A stretch of DNA of 49,776 nucleotides. It comes from Thiohalobacter sp. (lineage in GTDB: Bacteria > Pseudomonadota > Gammaproteobacteria > DSM-19610). The notes under the pieces are model-generated. The model was given only the letters and a program-made list of their open reading frames with translations. It was not told the DNA's origin and ran no database searches. A program made the position numbers and the translations under genes. How positions within the stretch are numbered: the first letter of the stretch is position 1; every line of letters starts with the position of its first letter. This document shows positions 16,578 to 24,462 of the stretch, in pieces. The DNA lies in the NCBI GenBank assembly GCA_026984835.1, contig JALSRI010000146.1:1-49776 (forward strand), written 5' to 3'.

Positions 16578-17402
16578 ATGAAAATCGTCTCTTTCAACGC
16601 CAACGGCATCCGCGCCCGCGCCCACCAGCTCAAGGCGCTGGTGGACCGGCACCACCCCGATATCATCGGCATCCAGGAAACCAAGGTGCGCGACGAGGAG
16701 TTTCCCGTACAGATGGTGCAGGATCTGGGCTACCGGGCCGACTTCCATGGCCAGAAGGGCCACTACGGCGTGGCGCTGCTGTCGGCGCGGCCGCCGAAGA
16801 AGGTACGCAAGGGGCTGCCCGGGGACGGCGAGGAATCGCAGCGCCGTCTCATCACCGGTTTCTATGATCTGGCCGACGGTCGTGAACTGGTGGTCATCAA
16901 CGGCTATTTCCCGCAGGGCGAGAACCGCGAACACGAGACCAAGTTCCCCGCCAAGCGCCGCTTCTACGCCGGCCTGCTCAACTACTTGCAGAAGCATTTC
17001 TCGCCCGACCAGCCGCTGGTGCTGATGGGCGACATGAACGTGGCGCCGCTGGACATCGACATCGGCATCGGCGAGGACAACGCCAGGCGCTGGCTGCGCA
17101 CCGGCAAGTGCAGCTTCCTGCCGGAAGAGCGCGAATGGCTGCAAAAGCTCATGGACTGGGGCCTGGTGGACACCTTTCGCCAGTGCCATCCGCGCGTGAA
17201 GGACCGCTTTTCCTGGTTCGACTACCGCAGCCGCGGCTTCGAGCGCGATCCGAAGCGCGGCCTGCGCATCGACCTGCTGCTGGCGACGCCGCCGCTGGCC
17301 GAACGCTGCACCGGCGCCGACATCTCCTACCGTATCCGCGCCATGGAGAAACCTTCCGACCATTGCCCGGTATGGGCCGAGTTCGACCTGAAACTGGCGT
17401 GA
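16578..17402 (+). CDS. xthA: Exodeoxyribonuclease III, 274 aa
   Basis: This is an apurinic/apyrimidinic endonuclease and 3'-exonuclease of base-excision repair. The ordered catalytic motifs of the Exo III/APE1 family are all present: FNANGIRAR at the N-terminus, IQETK with the metal-binding Glu34, NGYFPQG, GDMNVAP near residue 151 (Asp and Asn), RIDLLL, and SDHCPV near the C-terminus with the catalytic His. Length is usual. It is divergent from the M16 protease gene, and mlaC follows after 60 bp. Confidence 0.95.
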   Translation: MKIVSFNANGIRARAHQLKALVDRHHPDIIGIQETKVRDEEFPVQMVQDLGYRADFHGQKGHYGVALLSARPPKKVRKGLPGDGEESQRRLITGFYDLADGRELVVINGYFPQGENREHETKFPAKRRFYAGLLNYLQKHFSPDQPLVLMGDMNVAPLDIDIGIGEDNARRWLRTGKCSFLPEEREWLQKLMDWGLVDTFRQCHPRVKDRFSWFDYRSRGFERDPKRGLRIDLLLATPPLAERCTGADISYRIRAMEKPSDHCPVWAEFDLKLA

Positions 17403-17462
17403 GACGACGCCGTCACGCCCGCATCCGTGCATCGCGCCGCCCGCCGGCGTAGAATATTCCCC

Positions 17463-18179
17463 ATGATCGGGAATGGAGTTCATCGGCTGGGCTGGATGCT
17501 GGTGGCGGCGCTGACCGCCGCGTCGGCAATGGCGGCGGCCGCGCTGGAGCAGGAGGCGCCGGTCCAGGACCCGAAGTCGCTGATCGCGCACATGACCGAG
17601 AGCCTGCTCGACGAACTGAAGACGCGGACCAGCGAGATCAAGGAGAACGAGGACGTCGCCTACCGGATCAGCGACCGCCTGGTGGTGCCCAACCTGGACT
17701 TCGACCGCATCACGCGCCTGGTCATCGGCAAGTACTGGCGCCGCGCCAGCGACGAGCAGAGGCGGAAACTCACCCACGAGCTGCGTTCGCTCATCATCCG
17801 CTCCTACGTCACCGCCATGCGCACCTATGCCGACCAGATCGTCGCCAGCGGTCCGCGCATCACCTACCTGCCGTCGCGCTACCGGCCCGGCGACAAAAAG
17901 GCCGTGGTGCGCGCCGCGTTGCAGCTCGAGGGCGGCAAGCCGGTGGAGGTGCAGTACCTGCTGTACCGCAGCGACGGGCGCTGGAAGATCTACGACATCC
18001 GCATCGAGGGCATCAGCCTCGCCATCACCTACCGCACCAGCTTCGGCGCCGAGATCCAGCGCAGCGGCATCGACGGCCTGATCGCCCAGCTCGAAGAGCG
18101 CAACCGCAACGGCGCCGTGGCCCTGCCGCCGGGCGTCAACGTGCCCCTGAAGGCCAACACCGGCATCGGCCTCCACTGA
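17463..18179 (+). CDS. mlaC: MlaC/Ttg2D-type periplasmic phospholipid-binding protein, 238 aa
   Basis: A signal peptide (LGWMLVAALTAASAMAAA) is followed by the MlaC (Tol_Tol_Ttg2) domain: RISDRLVVPNLDFDRITRLVIGKYW, then ASDEQRRKLTHELRSLIIRSY, and the YLLYRSDGRWKIYDIRIEGIS block that ends the fold. Family role: soluble carrier of lipids between the outer membrane and the MlaFEDB ABC transporter. The other mla genes are not next to it, so it is a detached copy. A stand-alone Ttg2D-like role is possible. The start was set at ATG 17463. Confidence 0.87.
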   Translation: MIGNGVHRLGWMLVAALTAASAMAAAALEQEAPVQDPKSLIAHMTESLLDELKTRTSEIKENEDVAYRISDRLVVPNLDFDRITRLVIGKYWRRASDEQRRKLTHELRSLIIRSYVTAMRTYADQIVASGPRITYLPSRYRPGDKKAVVRAALQLEGGKPVEVQYLLYRSDGRWKIYDIRIEGISLAITYRTSFGAEIQRSGIDGLIAQLEERNRNGAVALPPGVNVPLKANTGIGLH

Positions 18180-18196
18180 CCCCCGCCCTGGCCTGT

Positions 18197-18220
18197 TTCC
18201 TGCATGACGACATGCAGGAA
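18197..18220 (+). other. Perfect 10-bp stem-loop before the 81-aa gene
   Basis: TTCCTGCATG (18197-18206), a four-base loop, then CATGCAGGAA (18211-18220). It lies between mlaC and the next start, 21 bases before its ATG, and has no U-run, so it is more like a translational hairpin or a protein operator than an intrinsic terminator. Confidence 0.6.
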
Positions 18221-18241
18221 GGCACCACTCGCGGAGGGAAC

Positions 18242-18487
18242 ATGAGCCTCGTCGACCGCTGCCACGATCCGTACGGAAAGCTTTCGCCGCGCCGGCGCGG
18301 CCAGTTGAACCGCCTGCTGCAGTCCCCGGACCGGCACCTGTGGGAGCGCAGCCGCGGGCTGGTCATACGCGCCACCCCGCTGGTGACGCTGGAAATGGCG
18401 GTCCGCTCGGTCAGCCGCCGGCCGCTGGCGGACGCCCCGCCGGACCCCTTCACCCTGTACCGGGCCCTACGCTTCGCGGTCGGCTGA
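18242..18487 (+). CDS. Orphan hypothetical protein, 81 aa
   Basis: A short basic protein starting MSLVDRCHDPYGKLS with a good ribosome binding site (GGAGGG, four bases before ATG 18242). It is rich in Arg and Pro, with no membrane helix and no recognised motif. The hairpin at 18197-18220 would sit in its 5' leader. It overlaps by 21 bp the end of the convergent glycosyltransferase-like gene. The coding call rests on the start signal and the coding-like third-position GC bias. Confidence 0.5.
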   Translation: MSLVDRCHDPYGKLSPRRRGQLNRLLQSPDRHLWERSRGLVIRATPLVTLEMAVRSVSRRPLADAPPDPFTLYRALRFAVG

Positions 18488-19591
18488 GCCGTCCGCCGCC
18501 CGCATCGGCTGGCGGCGCGCCTGCGTCCCGACCAGCGCCAGAATCCTGTCGGCCGCCTGGGCGGCGCCGTCGGCTTCGACGCGCCTGACCGCCAGCGCCC
18601 GGCACCGATCCACCCGCTCGCGCATGGCGCCGTCGGCCAGCCGCGCGGCCGGCAGGGGCACGCCGGCGCGGTGCCGCGCCAGCCAGGCGGCCAGCCAGCG
18701 CTCCTCGGGCCAGTCGGGGCGCGGCACGTACAGCAGCGGCGTGCCGTTGACCACGCATTCGGCCACCGTCCCGTAGCCGCACTTGCCCAGCACGGCATCC
18801 GCCGAGGCCAACAGGTCGATGAAGGGCATGCCGGTCGCGCCCAGGGTCGACACGGCCGGGTGATCCACCCGCCAGTCGTCCGCCACCAGCCAGTGGATGC
18901 CGGCGTCCGGCGGCCAGTCCTCGACCGGGAAGCGCGCCCCCACCCCGCCCGGCGCCACCAGCACCAGGCTCGTCTGCGGTGCCAGGCCGAGCCGCTCGAC
19001 GAGCGCCGCGCGGCGGTCGCGTCCGCGCCGGGCGATGGGGCCGACCGTCCGGCACCGGGCCAGCCAGGGCATGGGCATGGACGGCTCGGGGCACAGGAAC
19101 AGGCGGGCGCCGCCGTAGGCCGCTTCCAGTTGCGCCAGCACCCCGGCCGCCTCCGGGCGGTCGGCGAAGTAATGCCGGTAGATGTCGGCCCAGTTGAGCG
19201 AGCACAGCGCCACCGCCGGCACCCCCAGCACATCGGCCGCGGCCAGGATGACGGCCGGCACGTCGGCCAGCACCAGGTCCGGCGCCAGCGCCGCCAGCCG
19301 CCGCGCCTCGGCGTCCACCCGCGCCGGCCAGTCGGCGTGCTGTTCGCGGTAGGCGCGGGCGCTGCGTTCGAGGTCGACCTCGAGCGCCGACTTCATGTGC
19401 AGGCCGAAATCCGGCGCATGGCGGTGGTACTCGAAGGGCGCGCCGATGCGCTCGCGCAGGAAGGCTTCCGGCAGGTCGGTGAGCACGCCCAGGCGCAACG
19501 CCGGGCAGCGCCGCGCCAGCGCGTCGAGCACCGGCGCCAGCTGGGCGGCGTGACCGTAGCCGTGCGGGGTGATGGCGGCGACCAGGCGCAC
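18467..19591 (-). CDS. Glycosyltransferase-like protein (GT-B fold, MGT/UGT-type), 374 aa
   Basis: This is a two-domain GT-B type sequence: an N-terminal Rossmann-like half with ITPHGYGHAAQLAPVLDALARR and PDLVLADVPAVILAAADVLGVPAVALCSLNW, and a C-terminal donor-binding half with VLVAPGGVGARFPVEDW and a VLGKCGYGTVAECVVNGTPLLYVPRPDWPEE motif resembling the UDP-sugar loop. The start is GTG 19591, 15 bp after lipA stops. The long upstream extension is a shadow over lipA. There is no strong ribosome binding site, so coupling to lipA is likely. Acceptor unknown. Confidence 0.75.
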   Translation of the reverse strand: MRLVAAITPHGYGHAAQLAPVLDALARRCPALRLGVLTDLPEAFLRERIGAPFEYHRHAPDFGLHMKSALEVDLERSARAYREQHADWPARVDAEARRLAALAPDLVLADVPAVILAAADVLGVPAVALCSLNWADIYRHYFADRPEAAGVLAQLEAAYGGARLFLCPEPSMPMPWLARCRTVGPIARRGRDRRAALVERLGLAPQTSLVLVAPGGVGARFPVEDWPPDAGIHWLVADDWRVDHPAVSTLGATGMPFIDLLASADAVLGKCGYGTVAECVVNGTPLLYVPRPDWPEERWLAAWLARHRAGVPLPAARLADGAMRERVDRCRALAVRRVEADGAAQAADRILALVGTQARRQPMRAADGSADREA

Positions 19592-19605
19592 GGCGGCGGG
19601 CAGGG

Positions 19606-20544
19606 TCAGAGGATGCCGGCCGCCTGCTGGTCCGCGTGATAGGACGACCGGACCATGGGCCCGCTGGCCACCTGCGAGAAACCCAGCGACTCGCCCAGCT
19701 CGCGCAGCCGCTCGAATTCGTCGGGGTGCACGAAGCGCTCCACCGGCAGGTGGTGCAGGCTGGGCTGCAGATACTGGCCCAGGGTGAGCATGTCGACGTC
19801 GTGGGCGCGCAGGTCGCGCATCACCTGCTCCACTTCCTCCAGGGTCTCGCCCAGGCCCAGCATCAGGCCCGACTTGGTCGGCACGCCCGGGCGGGCGGCC
19901 TTGAAGCGCTTCAGCAGGTCCAGCGACCAGGCGTAGTCGGAGCCCGGGCGCGCCTTGCGATACAGCCGCGGCACCGTCTCCAGGTTGTGGTTGAACACGT
20001 CCGGCGGCGCCGCCCGCATGATGTCCAGGGCGCGGTCCATGCGGCCGCGGAAATCCGGCACCAGGATCTCGATGCGGGTGTCGGGATTGAGGGCGCGGAT
20101 GGCCTCGATGCAGGCCACGAAATGCCCCGCCCCGCCGTCGCGCAGGTCGTCGCGGTCGACCGAGGTCACCACCACGTAGCGCAGCCCCATGGCCCGGATG
20201 GTGCGCGCCAGGCTGGCCGGCTCGTCCGGGTCGAGCGGGTCGGGGCGGCCGTGTGCCACGTCGCAGAACGGGCAGCGGCGGGTGCAGATGTCGCCCATGA
20301 TCATGAAGGTGGCCGTGCCGTGCGCGAAGCACTCGCCCAGGTTGGGACAGGAGGCCTCCTCGCAGACGGTGTGCAGGCGGTTGTCGCGCAGCACCTGCTT
20401 GAGGCGCTGCACCTCGGGGCCGGCCGGCGAGCGGGCGCGGATCCAGTGCGGCTTGCGCGGCGCGCGCGCGGTGGCTTCGATCTTCACCGGGATGCGCGCG
20501 GTCTTGGCCGCGCCGCGCTGGCGCTTGTCGGACGGTTCAGCCAT
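19606..20544 (-). CDS. lipA: Lipoyl synthase, 312 aa
   Basis: This radical SAM enzyme inserts two sulfurs into protein-bound octanoyl groups to make lipoate. Both iron-sulfur motifs are complete: the auxiliary cluster set C61, C66, C72 ([12 protein letters not shown]) and the radical SAM set C87, C91, C94 (CTRRCPFC). The C-terminal part has the RSSYHADQQ signature. It follows lipB with an 8-bp overlap, so the pair is translationally coupled. Confidence 0.97.
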   Translation of the reverse strand: MAEPSDKRQRGAAKTARIPVKIEATARAPRKPHWIRARSPAGPEVQRLKQVLRDNRLHTVCEEASCPNLGECFAHGTATFMIMGDICTRRCPFCDVAHGRPDPLDPDEPASLARTIRAMGLRYVVVTSVDRDDLRDGGAGHFVACIEAIRALNPDTRIEILVPDFRGRMDRALDIMRAAPPDVFNHNLETVPRLYRKARPGSDYAWSLDLLKRFKAARPGVPTKSGLMLGLGETLEEVEQVMRDLRAHDVDMLTLGQYLQPSLHHLPVERFVHPDEFERLRELGESLGFSQVASGPMVRSSYHADQQAAGIL

Positions 20545-21205
20545 GGGAATCCTGTCTCGGGGGCACGATAGTGTAGCCCAGAATGTCCGCCAGGTGCGAT
20601 TGCAGGGCCGCGCCGGCCCCGGCGACGTCCAGGGCGATACCCAGGTCGGCCAGCCGGGTCACCGGCAGGCCCGCGTGACCGCAGGGGTTGATGCGGGAGA
20701 AGGGTTCCAGGTCCAGGTCGACGTTCAGCGCCAGGCCGTGGTAGCAGCGGCCGCGCCGCACCCGCAGGCCCAGCGAGGCCAGCTTGGCGCCCCCGACGTA
20801 GACGCCGGGCGCATCGCGGCGGGCGACCGCCGCGATGCCCCGGGTGGCTAGCCAGTCGATCACCGACTGCTCGATGTCGCGCACCAGCCGCTGCACGCCG
20901 AGACCGCGGCGTTGCAGGTCCAGCAGCAGGTAGACCACCAGTTGCCCGGGACCGTGATAGGTCACCTGCCCGCCCCGGTCGGTCTGCACCACCGGGATGT
21001 CGCCCGGCGCCAGCAGGTGCTCGGGTCTGGCGTTCAGGCCCAGGGTGAAGACGGGCGGATGCTCCAGCAGCCACAGGCGATCGACGGTGGCGGCGTCGCG
21101 GCCGGCGCTGAACGCCTGCATGGCCCGCCAGGTCGCCTCGTAGGGACGGCGGCCGAGCGATTCCACCTGCAGCGGCAGCCGCTGCCGGCGCGGCACGGCC
21201 GGCAT
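20537..21205 (-). CDS. lipB: Octanoyl-[acyl-carrier-protein] transferase, 222 aa
   Basis: This enzyme transfers octanoate from ACP to lipoyl domains, the step before LipA. The family blocks are [36 protein letters not shown] (with the catalytic Lys) and [18 protein letters not shown] (with the catalytic Cys). The start was placed at ATG 21205, which shares the TGA of the upstream ybeD gene (ATGA overlap). An upstream start would add nine residues without support. Confidence 0.96.
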   Translation of the reverse strand: MPAVPRRQRLPLQVESLGRRPYEATWRAMQAFSAGRDAATVDRLWLLEHPPVFTLGLNARPEHLLAPGDIPVVQTDRGGQVTYHGPGQLVVYLLLDLQRRGLGVQRLVRDIEQSVIDWLATRGIAAVARRDAPGVYVGGAKLASLGLRVRRGRCYHGLALNVDLDLEPFSRINPCGHAGLPVTRLADLGIALDVAGAGAALQSHLADILGYTIVPPRQDSHG

Positions 21206-21471
21206 CAGAACACCATCATCAGGTCGTCGCAAGCGCTCAGCTCGCGGTAGAGGGCGTCGAGCTGCTCGCGGCTGGTGGCGCGCACCACGAAGGTGACGGC
21301 CAGGTAGTTGCCCCGGCGGCTGGCGTTGCTGTGCATGCGGGCGGCATCGAAGTCGGGCGCATGGCGCTTGACGATCGCCAGCGCGCGCGCCTCGAAGCCC
21401 GACGACATGCGCCCCAGCGCCTTGATGGGGAAGTCGCAGGGGAACTCCAGCAATGTCTCCCGTTCCGCCAC
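21205..21471 (-). CDS. ybeD: YbeD-like DUF493 protein, 88 aa
   Basis: This is a small ACT-like fold protein of the DUF493 family, recognised from LLEFPCDFPIKALGR, HAPDFDAARMHSNASRRGNYLAVTFVVRA and the C-terminal DALYRELSACDDLMMVF. In E. coli the gene sits just upstream of lipB, as here, and its biochemical role is not settled. It overlaps the lipB start by the ATGA motif, so the three genes ybeD-lipB-lipA form one unit. Confidence 0.93.
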   Translation of the reverse strand: MAERETLLEFPCDFPIKALGRMSSGFEARALAIVKRHAPDFDAARMHSNASRRGNYLAVTFVVRATSREQLDALYRELSACDDLMMVF

Positions 21472-21503
21472 CCCGCCATCATATCAAGCCGGGGCCGGCC
21501 CGT

Positions 21504-23006
21504 TCAGCCCCCGGGCAGGCGCACCTCGATGGCGGCCGACTGGGTGCAGCCGACCCGGGTCATGACGTGGGGCACCGGGTACTCCTCCAGGTACTCCTCC
21601 GGCAGGGCCAGCAGCTTCTCCTTGAAGGCATCGGGCGCGAACAGCATGGGAATCAGGTTGTTGTAATAGGCCGCCGCCGGCGTCATGGACAGGCTGTCGC
21701 CGTCGCGCCGCAGGTAGCCCAGTTCAGTCAGGGAACGGATGAGGTCGCCGAACACGAAATCCAGGTCGACGCCGTACTTGCGCTGGATGGCCGCCAGGTC
21801 CACCCGGGTGAAGCGCAACTGGCTGGCCACTTCGCGGATCAGCTCCAGCTCCGCGTCCAGGTGATCGACGGTGGCGATCGGCAGCCGCCCGGCGTCCAGG
21901 CTCTGGTACCAGAACTTCAGCGCACCGTGGTTCTGGTAGGGCGTGCGCGGTGCATAGCCCTGCGAGGACACCCCCAGCGCGACCAGCGGCAGGTTGTCCC
22001 AGCGCCGCACCTGGTGCCGGTAGGAACCCTTGCCCGGCAGCGTGAACACGTTCTGCAGCGCCGGCCGGTAGCCGAGCCCGTTCAGGAGGTCCGCGGCGCG
22101 CGCGAAACGCTCGATCTTGTCCCGGTATTGCGCATCCCTGGGCGGCCCGGACAGGGACTTGCCGCTGCGGCTGCGCTGGGTGTCGAGGGAATAGATGGAC
22201 AGGCTGGGAATGCCCAGTTCGTGGAACCGCCGCAGGGTTCGGATGAGGGCTTCGGCCGGCTCGTCGTCGAAGCCGTACATGGTGTCGACGTTGACGTTGC
22301 CGATGTGCTCCAGGGCGCCGTCCAGCTCGACCAGGGCCTCGTCGACGCAATAGTGGCGGTTCATGGTCGCCAGCAGGTCGGCGTCGAGGGTCTGGATGCC
22401 GTAGCTCAGGCGGTTGACGCCCAGCGAGCGCAGCAGGGCCGACTTGGCTGGCGGCAGGGTGCCGGGCGCCGCCTCCAGCGAGATCTCGGCGTCGCCGGCG
22501 ATGGCGAAATGCGCATGCAGCGCCTCGAACAGGCGTTGCAGCAGGCCGTCGTCGAGGTGACTGGGCGTGCCGCCGCCGATGTAGACCGACTCGCACAACC
22601 GGCCGCGCAGGGTCGGCGCATACAGGGCCATTTCGCGAATGAGGTAGTCGACATAGCGGGACGCCTGCTCGATGCCGCGGCCCGGCAACACGGTGTAGTA
22701 GCAGAAACTGCACAGGGTCTTGCAGAAGGGGATGTGCAGATACAGGCTGTAGCGGCCCGCCTCGACCGGGGGATGACGAAACAGCGCCTCCGCGTCCGCC
22801 GGCGGCTGGTGCCGGTTCAGCAGGGGTGGTGGGAAGGTCCAGTCGAAACAGGGAAAGAAATCGTTCTGGACGCGCAGCACCTGGCGCAGGTGGTCGGTGA
22901 GCCGCGCGGGCTCCAGCGGCCGCAGGCCGGCACCCCCGCCTTCACCGAGTTCCGGCGCGCGCAGCAGGCGCGAGCGCTTGCTGAAATGTTCACTGTATTG
23001 CTTCAT
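21504..23006 (-). CDS. HemN-like radical SAM protein, 500 aa
   Basis: This is a member of the coproporphyrinogen III oxidase-like radical SAM group. The cluster motif is C95-x3-C99-x2-C102 (HIPFCKTLCSFCYY), followed by a YIGGGTPS block (about 143) and a SYGIQTLD motif. The C-terminal region contains a helical HemN_C-like domain with ASQLRFTRVDL. The start was placed at ATG 23006, with GGAGGAGG upstream. The sequence departs from housekeeping HemN (for example a long C-terminal extension ending RLPGG), so it may be a HemN paralogue such as HemW- or HutW-type or a different substrate class. It is followed downstream by ybeD and preceded by the STAS-like gene. Confidence 0.85.
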   Translation of the reverse strand: MKQYSEHFSKRSRLLRAPELGEGGGAGLRPLEPARLTDHLRQVLRVQNDFFPCFDWTFPPPLLNRHQPPADAEALFRHPPVEAGRYSLYLHIPFCKTLCSFCYYTVLPGRGIEQASRYVDYLIREMALYAPTLRGRLCESVYIGGGTPSHLDDGLLQRLFEALHAHFAIAGDAEISLEAAPGTLPPAKSALLRSLGVNRLSYGIQTLDADLLATMNRHYCVDEALVELDGALEHIGNVNVDTMYGFDDEPAEALIRTLRRFHELGIPSLSIYSLDTQRSRSGKSLSGPPRDAQYRDKIERFARAADLLNGLGYRPALQNVFTLPGKGSYRHQVRRWDNLPLVALGVSSQGYAPRTPYQNHGALKFWYQSLDAGRLPIATVDHLDAELELIREVASQLRFTRVDLAAIQRKYGVDLDFVFGDLIRSLTELGYLRRDGDSLSMTPAAAYYNNLIPMLFAPDAFKEKLLALPEEYLEEYPVPHVMTRVGCTQSAAIEVRLPGG

Positions 23007-23080
23007 GCATCCTCCTCCGACGGGGCGCCACGGCCGCCCGGGTGGCCGTGGCGGAGACGGTGATCCAGGGGGGAATCGCG

Positions 23081-23467
23081 CTATTTCCGGACCCCGAGCG
23101 ACGGTTGGACATACTGGTCCAGCCAGGCGCGCGCCGACCGCTCGTCCTGGAACAGGCGGGTGGGATAGGCGGGCTTGTGGAACTTCAGGAACAGGTCGGC
23201 CAGGGTGCGGGCGAAGAAGGACTGCACGACGATGGCCATGGCTGAGACGACTTCGCTGACCGAGGGATCGGAAGCGAATTCCTGGGCGTCGTAGTCGGCC
23301 GCCGATACGGTCTCGACATGCAGCAGCACCGGGCTTTTGCCGGGCCGCAGGCGCCGGTGCTCGGCGTGGGCGTAGCGCACGCTCTCCAGGGTCACGTCGC
23401 AATCGGGACCGAAATCGATGCACACGATCCCCGACCCGTCCACCCAGACTCTCGGCCTGCTGTCCAT
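23081..23467 (-). CDS. STAS/SpoIIAA-like small protein, 128 aa
   Basis: The pattern is that of SpoIIAA-like/DUF7793-type proteins: an N-terminal beta strand pair (RPRVWVDGSGIVCIDFG), a middle VLLHVETVSAADYDAQEFASDPS region, a helix (VSAMAIVVQSFFARTLADLFLK) and FQDERSARAWLDQYV at the end, as in proteins in which the helix ends with 'A-x-W-L'. No signal peptide. It sits 74 bp upstream of the radical SAM gene on the same strand and may be co-transcribed. Fold assignment is by eye only. Confidence 0.6.
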   Translation of the reverse strand: MDSRPRVWVDGSGIVCIDFGPDCDVTLESVRYAHAEHRRLRPGKSPVLLHVETVSAADYDAQEFASDPSVSEVVSAMAIVVQSFFARTLADLFLKFHKPAYPTRLFQDERSARAWLDQYVQPSLGVRK

Positions 23468-23501
23468 TGCACCCCCATCCCGTGCCGGGTTGTACCCCGG
23501 C

Positions 23502-24140
23502 CTATGCCTTGTCTGCCCCCATGGCCTGCAGTTGCCGGTCGTGCCGGCCCGACAGCAGCCCCAGCGCGGCGGCCGCGCCGACCAGCGCCATCAACATGTC
23601 GGACTGGGTGTCCCAGGCATAGCCCTGGGTGCCCAGGAAGGCCTCCGCCGCCGTGCCCGTCAGCGCCGCCACCGCCCATTCGAGCAGTTCGTACGCTGCG
23701 CTCAGGGCCAGTGCAAAACATAGCACAACAAAGGCGAGCCACCCACCCCGCCGCACCACCCGCAGGCGCAGCAGCACCTCGCGCGCCAGGATGGCCGGCA
23801 CGAAGCCCTGGGCGAAATGTCCCAGCTTGTCGTAATTGTTGCGCTGCCAGCCGAACCACTCCGACAGGCGCTCGAACAGCGGTACTTCGGCGTAGGTGTA
23901 GTGGCCGCCGACCATGAGAACGACGCTGTGCAGCAGGATCAGCCAGTAGGCGAGTGGGGTGAGGGGAAAGCGCCGCCAGGTCGCCGCCAGCACTGCCAGC
24001 CCGACCCACGCCGGAAACACTTCCAGCACCCAGGTGAAGCGGTCCTTCGGCTCGATGCCCGACCACAGCAGCACGACGAAGTAGACGGCCAGCCACAGGA
24101 CGCGGGCGGCAACGGAAGGGCGGGGAAGCGCATCGGCCAT
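23502..24140 (-). CDS. DUF2238 (YjdF-like) inner-membrane protein, 212 aa
   Basis: About six membrane helices are visible (for example VLWLAVYFVVLLWSG, WVGLAVLAATW, LLHSVVLMVGGHYTYAEVP, WLAFVVLCFALALSAAYELLEW). The HYTYAEVPLFE and NNYDKLGHFAQGF motifs and the ELLEW and QGYAWDTQSDM blocks fit DUF2238/YjdF. The start was placed at ATG 24140. The in-frame extension to 24371 crosses the composite repeat and is rejected. Function unknown. The composite repeat lies 48 bp upstream. Confidence 0.9.
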   Translation of the reverse strand: MADALPRPSVAARVLWLAVYFVVLLWSGIEPKDRFTWVLEVFPAWVGLAVLAATWRRFPLTPLAYWLILLHSVVLMVGGHYTYAEVPLFERLSEWFGWQRNNYDKLGHFAQGFVPAILAREVLLRLRVVRRGGWLAFVVLCFALALSAAYELLEWAVAALTGTAAEAFLGTQGYAWDTQSDMLMALVGAAAALGLLSGRHDRQLQAMGADKA

Positions 24141-24188
24141 GCCCGAAGTGTACCAGCCGGCGTCCCGCGGGGCCGCTGTTTCCGGCGG

Positions 24189-24373
24189 GGCTGTCGGAAA
24201 ACCTGACGCTAAGGCGCGGAGAACGCAGAGGGACGCAAGGGTGTTGGTTTCATTCCGCCCTGGTGGTTCTGGTGGCTTTGTGCCTTGGTGTCGAGGGACG
24301 GCGTGGTGGAAGCATGGTGGGGTTCGCTGCGCTTGGCTCTGGTAGGGTGGGGTGAGCGCAGCGAACCCCACCA
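24189..24373 (+). repeat. Composite repeat copy 2: left module plus inverted GTGG-type REP pair
   Basis: It begins GGCTGTCGGAAAACCTGACG as in copy 1 and continues through TTTCATTCCGCCCTGG and a CTTTGTGCCTTGG block. Then come two GTGG-type arms, 24315-24333 and 24355-24373, that are perfect 19-base reverse complements. It lies between the DUF2238 gene and dnaE2 in the same orientation as copy 1, and carries about 28 bp after CCTGACGC that copy 1 lacks. The rest of the gap up to 24462 holds the LexA box. Confidence 0.75.
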
Positions 24374-24432
24374 GAACGCCGCTTCGGTGAATGCCTCCGC
24401 AGGGCTTCGTCAGCGCGCCTCGGCGTGCGATA

Positions 24433-24448
24433 CTGTATATAACTACAG
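24433..24448 (+). promoter_or_regulatory. LexA (SOS) box for dnaE2
   Basis: The 16-mer CTGTATATAACTACAG matches the gammaproteobacterial consensus CTGT-N8-ACAG exactly. It lies 14 bp before the dnaE2 ATG (24463), covering the expected promoter/leader, so LexA repression with induction after DNA damage is likely. Confidence 0.85.
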
Positions 24449-24462
24449 TTACGGAGGCCCTG

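Noticed and set aside
13494-18176. 1560-aa reading frame from the M16 protease extending to 18176
   Set aside because: The N-terminal 570 residues are antisense to xthA and mlaC; the protease starts at ATG 16457.
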